This document shows, one piece after another, positions 47,150 to 60,300 of a stretch of 64,000 bases of DNA. The translations under genes and the position numbers were made by a program. This DNA comes from Muricea muricata. Taxonomy: Eukaryota; Cnidaria; Anthozoa; Malacalcyonacea; Plexauridae. The stretch spans positions 4,712,001 through 4,776,000 of the forward strand of contig OY979721.1 in assembly GCA_963855995.1 (NCBI GenBank). Direction: 5' to 3'. The notes below the pieces were generated by a model that was not told where the DNA came from, searched no databases, and saw nothing but the letters and a program-made list of their open reading frames with translations. Each line of letters opens with the position of its first letter. Positions within the stretch are counted from its first letter, which is position 1.

Positions 47150-48385
47150 TTAAGCCAAGGCAGCGCCAACTAAAACCTCCTGAGAAGTCATTTTTAAAAA
47201 TATCATTTTACACCATATGGTCGCTCCGAAGAGTTAAAATTCAATTCAAAATTCGTTCGTTTTGACACCCATCATTTCGCTTGACTAATGCAATTTGACT
47301 CCATTCAAGTGAATTCACTCCTTTTTTCTTTTTATAGTGGCGCAAATAAACGGTCCAGTTTCTCTGAGAGTTCATTAACTGTAGCAAATTGTACAGTGAT
47401 TTCATGAACGAAAGGTTATATTACTCCTGATTGGCTCTTTTCAGGAGATTTATGACTCTACAAAGATTCTTTTGTCAAAATGACTCTTCAGCAAAGTAAA
47501 AATGCCCCTTCGAGCAAAGAAGCTGAATTGATTACTCTGGGTCAAAACGACTCTCTTGAATTTGCAGTGTAAGCTAGCGTTAGTGAGTGTTTTTGCTCGT
47601 TTTAACAGTCACAAGTTGAATTTGTAGTTAGTTATAAAGCGGTCAGATTAAAAAAGATATTGTATCGATTTAATTTTATTAAAATATTGGTAACCTCGAG
47701 CAGACTTCAACTGAATTTCAACCCGCTCTCATTCTCGTTTGACCAAGGCATGATGAGAGTTGAGAAAACTATCTTTCATGCAAAATGACTTCAGCTAGTT
47801 TCTGTATTCAATTCATGTAAAATATTATCAAGTAGCAGTGTGCGTTTTCTCGTGCAGTTTGCAAAATACACACTAAAATACAACCTTCGAAGAAGGTTTC
47901 CACATTCCATTCGAAACTATACTATTACCTATATATGAATCTGCCCGACTGATCAACCTGAATATTTTGCAAAGCTTTCAACACAGGATACGTACTTGCA
48001 ACGGTTTTCTCAAAACTTTGTTCATAGTATATCATTTCTTATATCAATGTCCTTTATATTATTATACATCTCGCCCTTACTACCTGCTGAATATGTACTG
48101 AGTTCTGCATATGTACTGAGCCTCGTACTACTTTAACCTCGTGGACAGACAATAAAACCTGGTTACGAGGCTGGGCCATCTTTGGCCTTACCTTTTTGAA
48201 CAGTACAAATACGAAGATCATCTATTATACACCACAGATTACCAATTTCACAGTTGAAGCATGTCAGTTATCCCTCCAATCTCTCATCCTAGTTATACCT
48301 CAAAGTACCACAAAAAGTACATCTCATAGGTTTCTAACCTCCAATGTTTTCCAGGCAGATCCACGTGAATAGTGATTGTGATTCT
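47150..48385. other. Region 3' of the tetraspanin, no gene seen
   Basis: Presumably contains the tetraspanin 3' UTR on the minus strand. No poly(A) signal could be chosen with confidence. A CCTCGTAC-type MITE fragment lies at 48118-48178. Confidence 0.4.
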
Positions 48386-48389
48386 TGTT

Positions 48390-51300
48390 TTAAAAGTCTG
48401 TAATGGCTTCTCTCTCAAAGAGATGTGAGCGACGGTTCCCATCAACCCATTCTTTTCTCGCTCGTTTGATATGAGCAATGTAAAAGAATGTCAGACAAGC
48501 ACCCAATATCTGAAAGAAAGTCCAGTTGTTAAATGTCCAAAAAGCACAGCTACGGTTTTGTAAATTCATTTACACTGGAATCTGGATATTAACCTTATAT
48601 CGGTTTTTAACTACAGGAGGAAACCTAAACTAAACTTACTTTATTTATACTAAATAGCCCCATCGGTTTTAAACTGTTCTTCCTGAAGGTCCAGTAAGAA
48701 TCATCACTTATTGACTCAATGTTACTACAACAGCAAACCTAAAATAAACTAACTATATATCTGTTCTGCACTGTCTTTCCCAGAGGTCCAATAAAGATCA
48801 TCTCGTATTGATCCGGTGCTACCACAGGAGCTAACTAACTTTATTTATACCGGATAGTTCTATCAGTTCTAAACTTATACGTACATTATCAGGAGTATTA
48901 TTAAAACTATTTCTTTCATAATATTACCTCCGGAACAACAGAAGCAATGGCAAGCCCACAAACAAGCAACATATTATCATACAACCATAACACGAGCGCA
49001 TCGAGACACCCTCGTATGTGAATTTCATCACGATAGGCCAGCCTCTAAAACATACGAGCTACAGTTTAACCACTGAACACTGATCTAAAAACTACAACTC
49101 GTACCTTTGAGTTGAATTATCCTTTTGACTAGGTGCATGTTTACCCGAAGGCTGTTGTGCTTACTAGCAAGCCTCGCATTGACGTTTACATTAATCCTAG
49201 TTTCCATTTGGCCATAACTGTCGTGGACAAGTCATTCTCGACGTTGTGATAACTGTATCACACACAGATCGACCTATTCTTTTATGCGCTGTATTTAAAT
49301 CAGTCACATTGCATGTGGATCGGCGTGAATAATCTACCACATCAATCTCTTTAATATATTCACGAAACTCAATACTACAAGGAAACTGGGCTTAAATGCG
49401 GGGCTTGGTGGTAAGATTATATAAGGAAAACCCACATAAAGACTATTCAGTCAGCAATTATGAATTTAGTGAGCCAGAATCTTTATGCGATTCAACATTT
49501 CTGCAAGTCACACCGCGACCGAGGCGATAGGTACAAACTGGCGAAATTAGCAAGCAAATGTTTTTTTTCTATTTGACTGTAAAGACATATCTCGTCACAA
49601 CTTTTGTAAGATTTTCTGGAATGTTCAAAAATGTTGATAGTGAGGCTCATGACGGCCTTCTTGGAGTGGCCTCATAGTCATCAGTTGCTCACAGGAAAAA
49701 ATTAAAGGGACGAAACCAGTTGTGTAAACATCTCATTCAAACAGCCTGTAACTGAAAGAACCTCGTCTATTACGTCAGTAACAACACTGTACATCTGTGA
49801 TGGTGGCCCGAACATGGCCACCACTGGCTTCATTCATGTCCCGGCAGGAGCTCTATCCATTTACAGTTTCTGTCAAATCAGTGAATTACTAAAACAACAA
49901 CACGCTCTTGGGTAAACGCTTGAAAACACTTTGGAAAGAATACGTACATGTATATGCACATGCATGGTGTATCAAAAAAGGCCATCAAACTTTGAAGTGC
50001 TCTAAAGCGCTCAATATTTAATATATAGAAATTATTCTGGTGCACTTAGAAAAATAGGCTCGCTACGCGTGCGTGTATCTGCACTTTTCAATAAATTCAG
50101 CGATCTCAAAATTTTGATTTAAGCGAAGAAACGGAAAACCTATCAATACAGTTGGAAAGAGGGCATCAAAATCAGTATAGTTGTAAAATTTTATGAACTA
50201 GAAATGCTATAAAATACAAATATTATGACCATGTAGGTTTTTACAATTTATGTAGCTGCTCACGCGGCAGAAGTTATTGAACACCCACTTCCGCTGTACA
50301 TGAAATCTACAAACTTGGCATGACCATGGTATCCTGATATTATAATGTTTCTTCAAGAAACTTCAGATCAATAAAACGTATTAAAGCATGTACATGTATA
50401 CCTACACCTTTAGCTGTCACATTGATATTATAATTATATTGGTACCAATTAGAATAATTTGTTGTTATATTTGTTGTAACAAGCATTTTTTCTTAAATTC
50501 ATAAAAAATATTTAACAAACAATTAATTTTACCTTGTGATGACAACGAGTAACGTAACACAAGATATTTTTTTAAAACTTCGGCGACCGCTTTCTAGTTC
50601 ACATCTAAAACATTCATAGTAAACCTCCTTTCCTAAACATATGTGGTCGACCGTGATTCGAATTGTCAAAAGTCCAATAATCCCGTAAACTGACCAAATT
50701 GGTCAAAACTGCACTCCTTGAAATCTTCAGCAAACGATAATTTTGTAATAATTTAGCCCACTCTTTTAGTTTTATGTTCAAACTCTCCGAAAATAGTGAT
50801 CTATTCTCAAAACGTCCAGTTCAACCGTGCTTCAACGGAATGAACAGCAGTTAAATCCTCAAAAAAGCAAAAACCCCGTTATTAGTACTAATGCTGTTAG
50901 GACGCCATGTTGAATTATTCTATGTATGGTTATACAAGTCGCTGAATGGCTGCAAGTGAACAAAGATGAGTGAACGGAAATTCGTGAACAGAAATGAGTG
51001 AACAAGACGAGAGCAATATACCTCCGCTGCGCCCAGATACATAAACCAGGCTTTAGCTTTTGATCTCTGTAGATTATAACACCGCAAGTTTGATTACCTT
51101 TTTTGATACACCCTGTAGAAAATTTACAAACCTACATGTTCACTTCGTGTTTTATATCCACAATTTAAATTCACACCACTGCGTTCAAAATGTCCAACTT
51201 CTGGTTCTGTGCTGTTCTTAGAAATCTCTTGCGTTTTCATCGTGACAATCTTCAAAGAAATGTAATAATTATAGTCATCATCAATACTGGATACTGCTTT

Positions 51301-54300
51301 CAGCTCTGAACTTCTAGAAGTCCAGTGACGATCATCTCTTATTGATCTAGTGTTACTACAGGAGGACACATAATCTATAAACAAACTTTGCTTACACTGG
51401 AAAGCTCTATAGGTTCCACTGTAAACCGTTATTCTTAGAGGTCTACATTATATTTATTTATACTTGATAGCTCTGTCAACTCTAAACCGTTCTTTTTACA
51501 CCATTCTACTGGATATCTCTATCAGTTCTAAACTGTTCTTCCTAGATGTGTAGTGTCACCTCTTAAGTATTGATCCAGTGTTACTACAAGAGAAAACCTA
51601 AACTAACTTTATTTATACGGGATAGCTCTACCAGTTCTGAACTGTTCTTCCTGGAGGTCCATTAAGGATCATCTCTTATTGATCCAGTGTTACTACAGGA
51701 GCAAACCTAAACTAAATTAACTTTATTTATACTGGATAGCTCTATCAGTTCTAAACTGTTCTTCCTAGAGGTCCAGTAAGGATCATCTCTTATTGATCCA
51801 GTGTTACTACTGGAGGAAACCTAAAATAAACTTTAGTTGTATCAGTTCTAAACAGTTATTCCCAGAAGTATTGATAAAGAGTAGCCATACTTTATCTTTA
51901 ACTTTACAACATGAGACAGGTACCCCGCATTCTTCAGGAGTCTTTGCACCACAACGAAAATAGACGTTCCTATCCCAATCATCGATAGAAGTGCTGCCAC
52001 AACATTGCAACTACAAAAAAAAATAACAATTTCTAAATACATTCATTACTGTCATAAACCGTCTATACTAATTTTCAGTGACTCACATTTACTTGTACGC
52101 TATCAACAGCATTTTTCAAATCTGGATCCCTTCTGTACTTTATGATTGCTAATAGAAATGCCGTATTTACCGAATCTTTGATCTGTTGAAATGTAAAAAT
52201 AAGAATTAGTTCCTGTAACCAGACAGTAAATGAACTGGACCGGTTGTATAAAAGGCGTTTAGCTTAAACGGCGGATAAGTCGAAAATATCAAGGAAGCCT
52301 ATGCACTATTGACTGAAAGCAAACTAAACTTTTCGGTCGGAACACAACAACTACGCATAGAACTACATATTTAGTTGATAAAATTTAAGTTCAATTATTT
52401 ACAAGATTAATAATATACAAGGAAATGTTTCTGGGCTGTAATTGGTTGATTCGAGCGCAGTTAATCCTAAACAACACCCAGAACAGTGCAAAAATCTGTA
52501 ACAGTGCAAAAATCTGTAACAACAGTGCAAAAATCTGTAACAACAGTGCAAAAATCTGTAACAGCAGTGCAAAAATCTGTAACAGCAGTGCAAAAATCTG
52601 TAACAGCAGTGGAAAAATCTGTAACAACAGTGCAAAAATCTGTAACAGCAGTGCAAAAATCTGTAACAACAGTGCAAAAATCTGTAACAACAGTGAAAAA
52701 ATCTGTAACAACAGTGCAACAATCTGTAATAAGCTCTTTGAGCGATGGAATTTACTCGCAGAAAAACCAAAAATATGGCGGCCGAATTTTCACGTTTGCT
52801 TAAAGATTTCGTCAAAACTTCAATACAATTTGGGATTCTTCTCTGACAATTATGATCACAAAACAAACTCTAAAGTATGCTGGAACTTTGTACATAAAAT
52901 TTTTAGCCATGGCTTTTATAAACATGAATTTTTTAAGCGAAGAAATTCGAGAATGAGTGCACTTGCGTAATGCGAAGCTGCAAAATCCTTGCTTGAACAT
53001 TTCCTTTTTTATATCATTAATAAGTAATAGTATAATTTCTCGTGCAATTACGGAAAAAAGCACTCGTGAGTTTTTAAAAACCGCAAATAGCACTCGTCCT
53101 TTTAAATTTTTGCTCATCCAACTGACCCCTAGTTAAATTTCCCAGATGCGTTTTACTTGACCAATATCTCGCAGGTCAAAACAACAAAAAATTTGGTTAT
53201 TTCAACCAATTTTTTTACCGTGGTATTTTTTACCAAATTATATTGTCTAAATTTGTCATTTTACCAGAAATATTTTCACATTAAATGGAGTTGAATGATA
53301 CTTATTTAAAACCAAGTTAAACTGTTTGCATGAAATACTTCAAAAATTAAGGTATTTCATTGCCTCACTACGACCAAACCAAGTCTAATATTTTTAGCAG
53401 AGGTCAAGCCATTACACGAAAAGTACAGGTTCTTTCACTACTTAGAACTATAAAGCGAAAATTCAAGTAGTGAAAGAACATATAAGAACCTGTACCTTTG
53501 GTGTTAACGGCACTACCACAAAAGTCAATTACGCACTATATATAATAATGTAAGTTCCCAAAAAGGGTCTCTGCAAAATTTTAGCTACTAGCAAGATTGG
53601 TTAAGGATCGTGCAATACTACATCTGCGTTTACCTCAGTCCAAAATATAAACCCAAGAACACCGATTATGAGTTGAAATGTGAAGATTACAATGACAAAA
53701 AATAGATACTACAAAACAGATAAGTACGGTAAGTACCTGCCTTAACGACGAGCATCAGGCAAAATAAAATAAGCTATAGACTTGCTATGGTTTGTATAGA
53801 CAGCAAGCATTAAGTTTGGTAGGGAAACCGCAAATGAAGCACACTGGAGACAGAAGATGGTCTAGACCTTCCTTAACAAAACAAATTAACTTGAAATACA
53901 CCATCACTGTGTGGGTGTGGGGGGTGGTCTATATATTAATAGCACATATTATAATATTTTTCTCTTTAACCCTCCCTCTCTCTTTCTCTCTCTCTCTTTG
54001 CTGCAATTCTTTCTTCTCTCAGCCGTTTAGTGCATATGAAATGAAAATTTTCATTGCATTATGTGCAAGAACGTTTAAAACTGTAAAACGAGATCTTTAA
54101 TTTCTACTTTTGTGCTAAAGTATTTGGTTGATTAGATATTTGATTTTTTGTTTTGTTAACAAATTACATCACACTTTGCATAATTTTTGTTTTGTTCTCA
54201 ATAAATAAAACACTTGAAACATGGACACATGTGATATAAAGGTCAACGACAAAAAAAACCCATGCTATTTATTTTCCAATTCGCCCCTTGCAGTATGCAG

Positions 54301-57300
54301 TATGTTCTATGATAACTCATTATGCAAACTGTGATGTAATAAGTGGGCAAAGAAAATATCTCGTGAACAAAACGTCAGAGCGCAAAGTATAAAAGAACTT
54401 GTATTACAGTTTTAACGGTTCAGTAAAAATTTTCGTTTTATGCAAAAATATTGCACAAACACTTACCACATAAAGTAACTTGATATTATCTCTCAGAGCA
54501 CCAACCAGGCCAAACATCGACACAAAAATGATGAGACAGCCACAGGTTATCACAGCTATTGTTGGGTCACTGATGAAGTCATAGAACTCTCCATAACGTT
54601 TGTAGTATTCAGATTTCTGAACATTAGCATATATGCCGATGCCGAAAAGAAAACCACCAATGACCTAAAAATTCAAAACATACATTTCTTCAAAGATGTG
54701 ATGCTATAAAAAGTAAAATAGCGTGTAAAACTACCAGTGTAGGTAGTGCAGTCAAACATACACAAAAGACATAGGTTCTTCTACTAATTGAAACATTACT
54801 AGCTTCCCGAGGAAAAGCCTTCGTTCAAATCGTCAAATTTTAAGTCTGAGTTTGAGCGCGTTACAACAATTGACGCGGATAAATTTTCCAAAATTTGCGA
54901 ATTATTATTAAACCGCTGGAATACGCTATTGTAGTTCAGTCTCACGTTTATGATCTACATCTTCCTCCTGCAACAGAACCAGTTATTGAGAAGCGCAAGC
55001 AGAAAACACTCACTGTAGACGTTTAACCGATTAGCCCTCAACCTCGTACCTAGGCTCTCTTCTCTATGCTCCCCGAGACCCTGGTGAATGCTGGTCACTT
55101 GCTACCCACAAGTTACATTTGCACAAATTCAAATAACGTACGAATCCGCCCTAGCTACGTACTAATGGATATGTGTGTGGCTCCTAAAATCTGGGAGTAA
55201 CGTGATTAGCATTCACCAGGGTCTCTTCCTCCAGCGAGGAACGTAGAGAGTAAAGCCTTGGTACGAGGTTGATTAACCCTTGGACCACAATCACTGGTGA
55301 CTGTTGATGCAACAGAAAAACAAAGCATGGTTGCTTTTAAAAAGCATGGTTTTAAAATCGAAACACGTATAATAAGGTGATAATGCCAAAAGGCATAGTT
55401 GGATATCTTCCAACTGTAAATGATCCGGCCACTGAGATGAAAACTGTGAATGAAATTCTTAGCCAATCAGATGAAATGAGAATGATGCTGAATCTGCAAG
55501 AAATTGAAGTTGTCATGGATCAAGCTTTTTATGTTGAAGATGTACAAATCAAATGGGAACATCCAAATATCCACGACTCAATAATACTTAGACTGAGAGC
55601 ATTTCACATATCTATTATTGGAAGACGTTTTCAAGACGCTGGATTGAAGCTCGAGAGAAAGATGGACAATGGAGTCATCAGGATCCACAAGTGTGCACAC
55701 GTATATGAAGCTATGAGATTAGCATGGCCAGAATTCAATCCATTTGTTGTGAAAAAATATCCAAACATGCAAGCTCCCTGCAGTTTTTGCTTTAGAAGAA
55801 GTAGTGGTTAAAGTTGTAGATGTTATGAACAAGCGATTCCACGATGCATTACTACATGACCAACTGGTCATAATCTTGGTCATAATGAAGTCTATTGAAT
55901 GTAAAATACGTTCTTAGAGCATCTCAGGCGTACTGATGGTGTGCAGTCCAAGTTCTGAATGTCTTACATTGATATTGTTAATGATATAGGTAATAATATC
56001 ACTGATAAGATCTTCAAGGAAGGGAACTGGTTGCTACTTGCGGTGAATTCACATCAAACTTCATTCCACCATGGAGAAATGCAATTCAAGTCCCAAGGTT
56101 TACTAAAGACGCAAAAACTGTGACTGGGCTCCGAATCTCATCAATGATTGGAACAATCCACTTTCAGAAAAACAGCAGAACATTGTCAGTCTATTACTAG
56201 CCAGGGAAGCTCCTGGTGATGTAGAGCTATAAATACAACCCTCTTGCAGACGTGCAGCTCCAGTTCACGCATCAAACTGAATGACATAAAGAAAATTGCA
56301 ACCACACTTGGTGATCCCACATTCAATGCACTCGTTGGTACATGTTTTTACTGGATGCGACAGTGTAAGTGGGTTTGCAGGCAAGGGGAAAACAAAAGCT
56401 CTGAAGATATTGAAAGATGATGCTGAGGTACATTCTTTTGACTTGGTGAAGAAAGGCAACTGCCACCTTATTTCCTGGTAGATACAGAGAAATTCACCTG
56501 TGAGCTTTATTCATCTGGCACTACTGAATTTAATATTGCACGCTACAATCTTTTCTGTCCTAAGAATGTGAGACAGAATCCTTCCAACTGCCACCATGTA
56601 AAGTCTGCCTACAGAAACAACTTCTCTGGCCAAACTGTCAAGCATAAATCTGGAAGTGATGTCTTCAACAGCATCCAGTAATTTCAAGTCCTTTAGGCAT
56701 TGGATGGAAGTAGATCAGGTTGAAGGGTGTAGGTTTGAAACGCCTATTGTCAGCATTAGAATAATAGTTCATTATGTTGTTAGTTAATAGTAAGCTACTT
56801 TAATTACAACGTGACGGAAGTAGCCGCGGCATATTTCCTATTAGATTAGATAGCGTTAGTCAGTATAGTCGTGACTGTGTTAGAGAGAGGACGGTGTTAA
56901 TAAAAGAGACATTATTACATTTAAATTGTGTCTAAATTTCAAAATGTGTGAGCTTGGTTAATGGTCTCAATGTACAGTTTGAAAGAATGTGAAAACCAAG
57001 TTCAACGAGATAATGAAATAGATTTAAATTACAGCTCAGATGTTGATGATTCAGATAACATCGTCAAAGAAGACTAGGTGTAGTGCCATATGTTTTTTGA
57101 AAACAAAAAAATAATGATAAAGTAATTCTAAGCCTTTTTCTTCAGTGTGGGCAAAATGTCTGAAGAGGAACTATCTGCAATGATAAAGTCTTATACTGAA
57201 GTCTTAGACTTATTTTTAGCTCTTCAGAAAAACCTTTCTAGTGATAAACTCTAATGAAAACAATCATAAAATAGCTACTTAAGCAATTCACTTCAATTAT

Positions 57301-60300
57301 GAGTCACGTGACTGTAATATATTCATGTATGTATAATTAGGATAGGGTATAAACAGTGCATGCATGATTAAATATTGTACTTCTCCTTGTGTACTTGTTC
57401 GAGCATATACTGAGATCGGTTATACAATATAAGACAATCCGCAATCTGCAATCCTGGATTGGCATACGCGTGGACATTACAATTGGCGACGAGGAAGAAA
57501 CTTTGAAGTGTCTTGCAATCGATTTTGGTTTAAATAACCGGTTTGAATGGCCGGGAATATTGGAATAGGCGGTATACAGTCATTCGATTGTAAAGGAGAG
57601 ATTACTAGTATGTCTTCGAGATGGAAAAGATGGCGAAAATCATTCGAGTTCTTCGTCGAAGCTCAAGGAATTGAAGGGGCAAAGCAAAAGAAAGCTCTTC
57701 TGCTTCATTGTTCTGGCGTCGATGTGCAAGAAATATTTGGGGCGCTAGACAATCCCGATATCAAAGTAAGCAGCAAAGCTGACGAATACAACATTGCTCT
57801 GAAAACGTTAGACGAACATTTTTCGCCGAATGCTAATGTTCCTTATGAGAGACATGTTTTTCGTCAAATGAGGCAAGAGGACGGTGAAACTATCGACCAG
57901 CTTGTAGTCAAATTGAAAAATCAAGCTGATAATTGTCGTTTTGGGGATGACGTTACCGAGCAGACTCGAGATCAAGTGATTGATAAATGCAAGTCGTCGA
58001 GCTTGAGGAAGAGACTGTTGGAAAGGGGTCAAGAGTTGAAGCTTGAAGAAGTACAACAAATTGCTCGTGCTACGGAAGCGGTCGAAATTCAAGTTAAAAG
58101 AACGGAGTTGCCTTCTTCACATCATGTGAATTATATTCAAAAGAAGCAGAGATATGGTAGACACAAGGATGCAAATCGTAAGAAGAAAGGTTGTTTTCGG
58201 TGCGGTCGTGAGGGACACTACGCCCGTGATAAAAGTTGCTTGGCCCGATCAGCTACTTGCAGGAGGTGTCAGAATGTTGGTCATTTTGCAGTAGTGTGCA
58301 AGTCGAAGATGAACACACAGACAGGTATGAAGGGAGGAAATTTTAAAGGTAAAAATGTTGGCTTTGGAAAAGTAAGTAAAGCAATTAACTCAGTAGATTA
58401 TGATGACGAGTACGCTTTTACTGTTAGTGGAGATGAGAAATTAAACTCAAGTGGATTAATAGATATAACTGTTGCGGGAGTTGACATTCGTGATGTTATG
58501 ATAGACTCGGGATCTAGTTGCAATATTGTAGACAAGGACACTTGGGAAATTTTGAAGAGAAAGGGGGCGAGATGCAAGTCCCAGGAATTAGCTGGAAATG
58601 TATATGCATATGGGACAAAAACACCACTTAAAACTCTTGGGAAGTTCCAGACAATTATTGCATATGGTAATGCCATGATCGAGGCTGAGTTTATAGTTTT
58701 AGACGGGACTGAACGACCGTTGTTAGGCTGTTCAAGTGCAACTCAGTTGGGGGTGTTGAAGATGGGACCCGAAGTCAATACTTTAACTGAATCAGATTTA
58801 TTGCAGAAATTTCCAGAATGTTTCCGGGGTGTAGGAAAAATAAAAGATTTCCAATTAAACATTCATATTGAACCTTCTGTTAGACCAGTTGCACAGAGTC
58901 CACGAAAAATACCGTTTGGATTGAGGAAGAAAGTTGAAGATAAGTTGTCGGAATTGATGGATGCAGATATTATTGAGAAAGCCTATGGACCAACTCCCTG
59001 GGTAAGTCCAATCTGTATTGTTCCTAAACCGTCTGGTTAAATAAAGCTATGTGTTGATATGAGACGGGCTAATGAAGCGGTACAGAGGAAGAGACACCCA
59101 ATACCCACAATAGATGAAGTCCTTTTGGATATGAATCAAAGTACTATGTTTTCTAAATTGGATTTGAAATGGGGGTTTCACCAGATTGAATTGGCAGAAG
59201 AATCCAAAGGGATAACCACTTTTTCGACCCATTGCGGCTTGTACCGTTATAAGCGACTCATGTTTGGAATTACCTCTGTCCCAGAAGTTTATCAGCATTT
59301 ATCAGCATATAATTCAGCAGGTTCTACAGGGATGCGAGGGTGTTCAGGATATTGCAGATGACATAATTGTGCATGGGCCTACTGGTGAATTGCATGATCA
59401 GAGATTAACCAAAGCGCTAGAAAGATTGCAAGAGAGGGGGCTTACTCTCAATCCAGAGAAATGCGAGTTCCGTATACCCTGAATTACTTTCATGGGTCAT
59501 CATGTTTCTGAGAAGAGAACTGGTCCCACTCAAGCGAAAGTTGAAGCTGTGCTTAATGTCAGAGAGCCCCAGTCAGCAGCTGAAGTCCGGAGTTTCTTGG
59601 GTTTGGTAAATTTTTGTAGTAGATTTATACCAGACCTTGCGACTACTCCGGAGCCATTACGGAAACTTACAACACCTGTTGTTTGGGGTAAGGAGCAAGC
59701 GAGATCATTCCAAGAATTGAAAGATAAAATGCATAGTGTAGAGTCGTTAGCATATTTCGATAAGGAGGCGGAAACTGAGATTATTTCTGATGCAAGTCCA
59801 GTTGGGTTGCGTGCGGTCCTATTGCAAAAGCAACAAGGGGTAATGAAAGTCGTTACATATGCAAGTAGGTGCCTCTCCGAGGTGGAGAGAAGATGTTCGC
59901 AGACGGAAAAGGAAGCACTGAGTATTGTATGGGCTTGTGAACGGTTCCATGTCTATTTATATGGGATCCGGTTTAAGGTTCTTACTGATCATAAGCCATT
60001 AGAGGTGATTTATTCTAAAGTGCATAAGCCTTCTTCTAGAATTGAGAGGTGGGTGTTACGATTGCAGAATTATGATTTTATAGTCGAATACCTTCCAGGT
60101 CCAGAAAACATTGCGGACACGTTATCTCGTTTGATTCCAGTTGAACTTGACACTAGTATAAATGTAGCTGACCACTATATTAGATTTATTGCAGATGCTG
60201 TACAAATTCAAGAAATCGAGAGAGCGTGTGCTTGTGATGGAGAACTGTCCTTGGTAAGAAATGCTGTGCAAGGAGGAAAGTTGAAGGAACTACCAGAGCC

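Noticed and set aside
52399-52866. Cys/Tyr-rich repeat frame (HCCYRF units) and its antisense Lys/Ser frames
   Set aside because: They come from the 18/21-bp minisatellite inside a tetraspanin intron, with no start context or homology.
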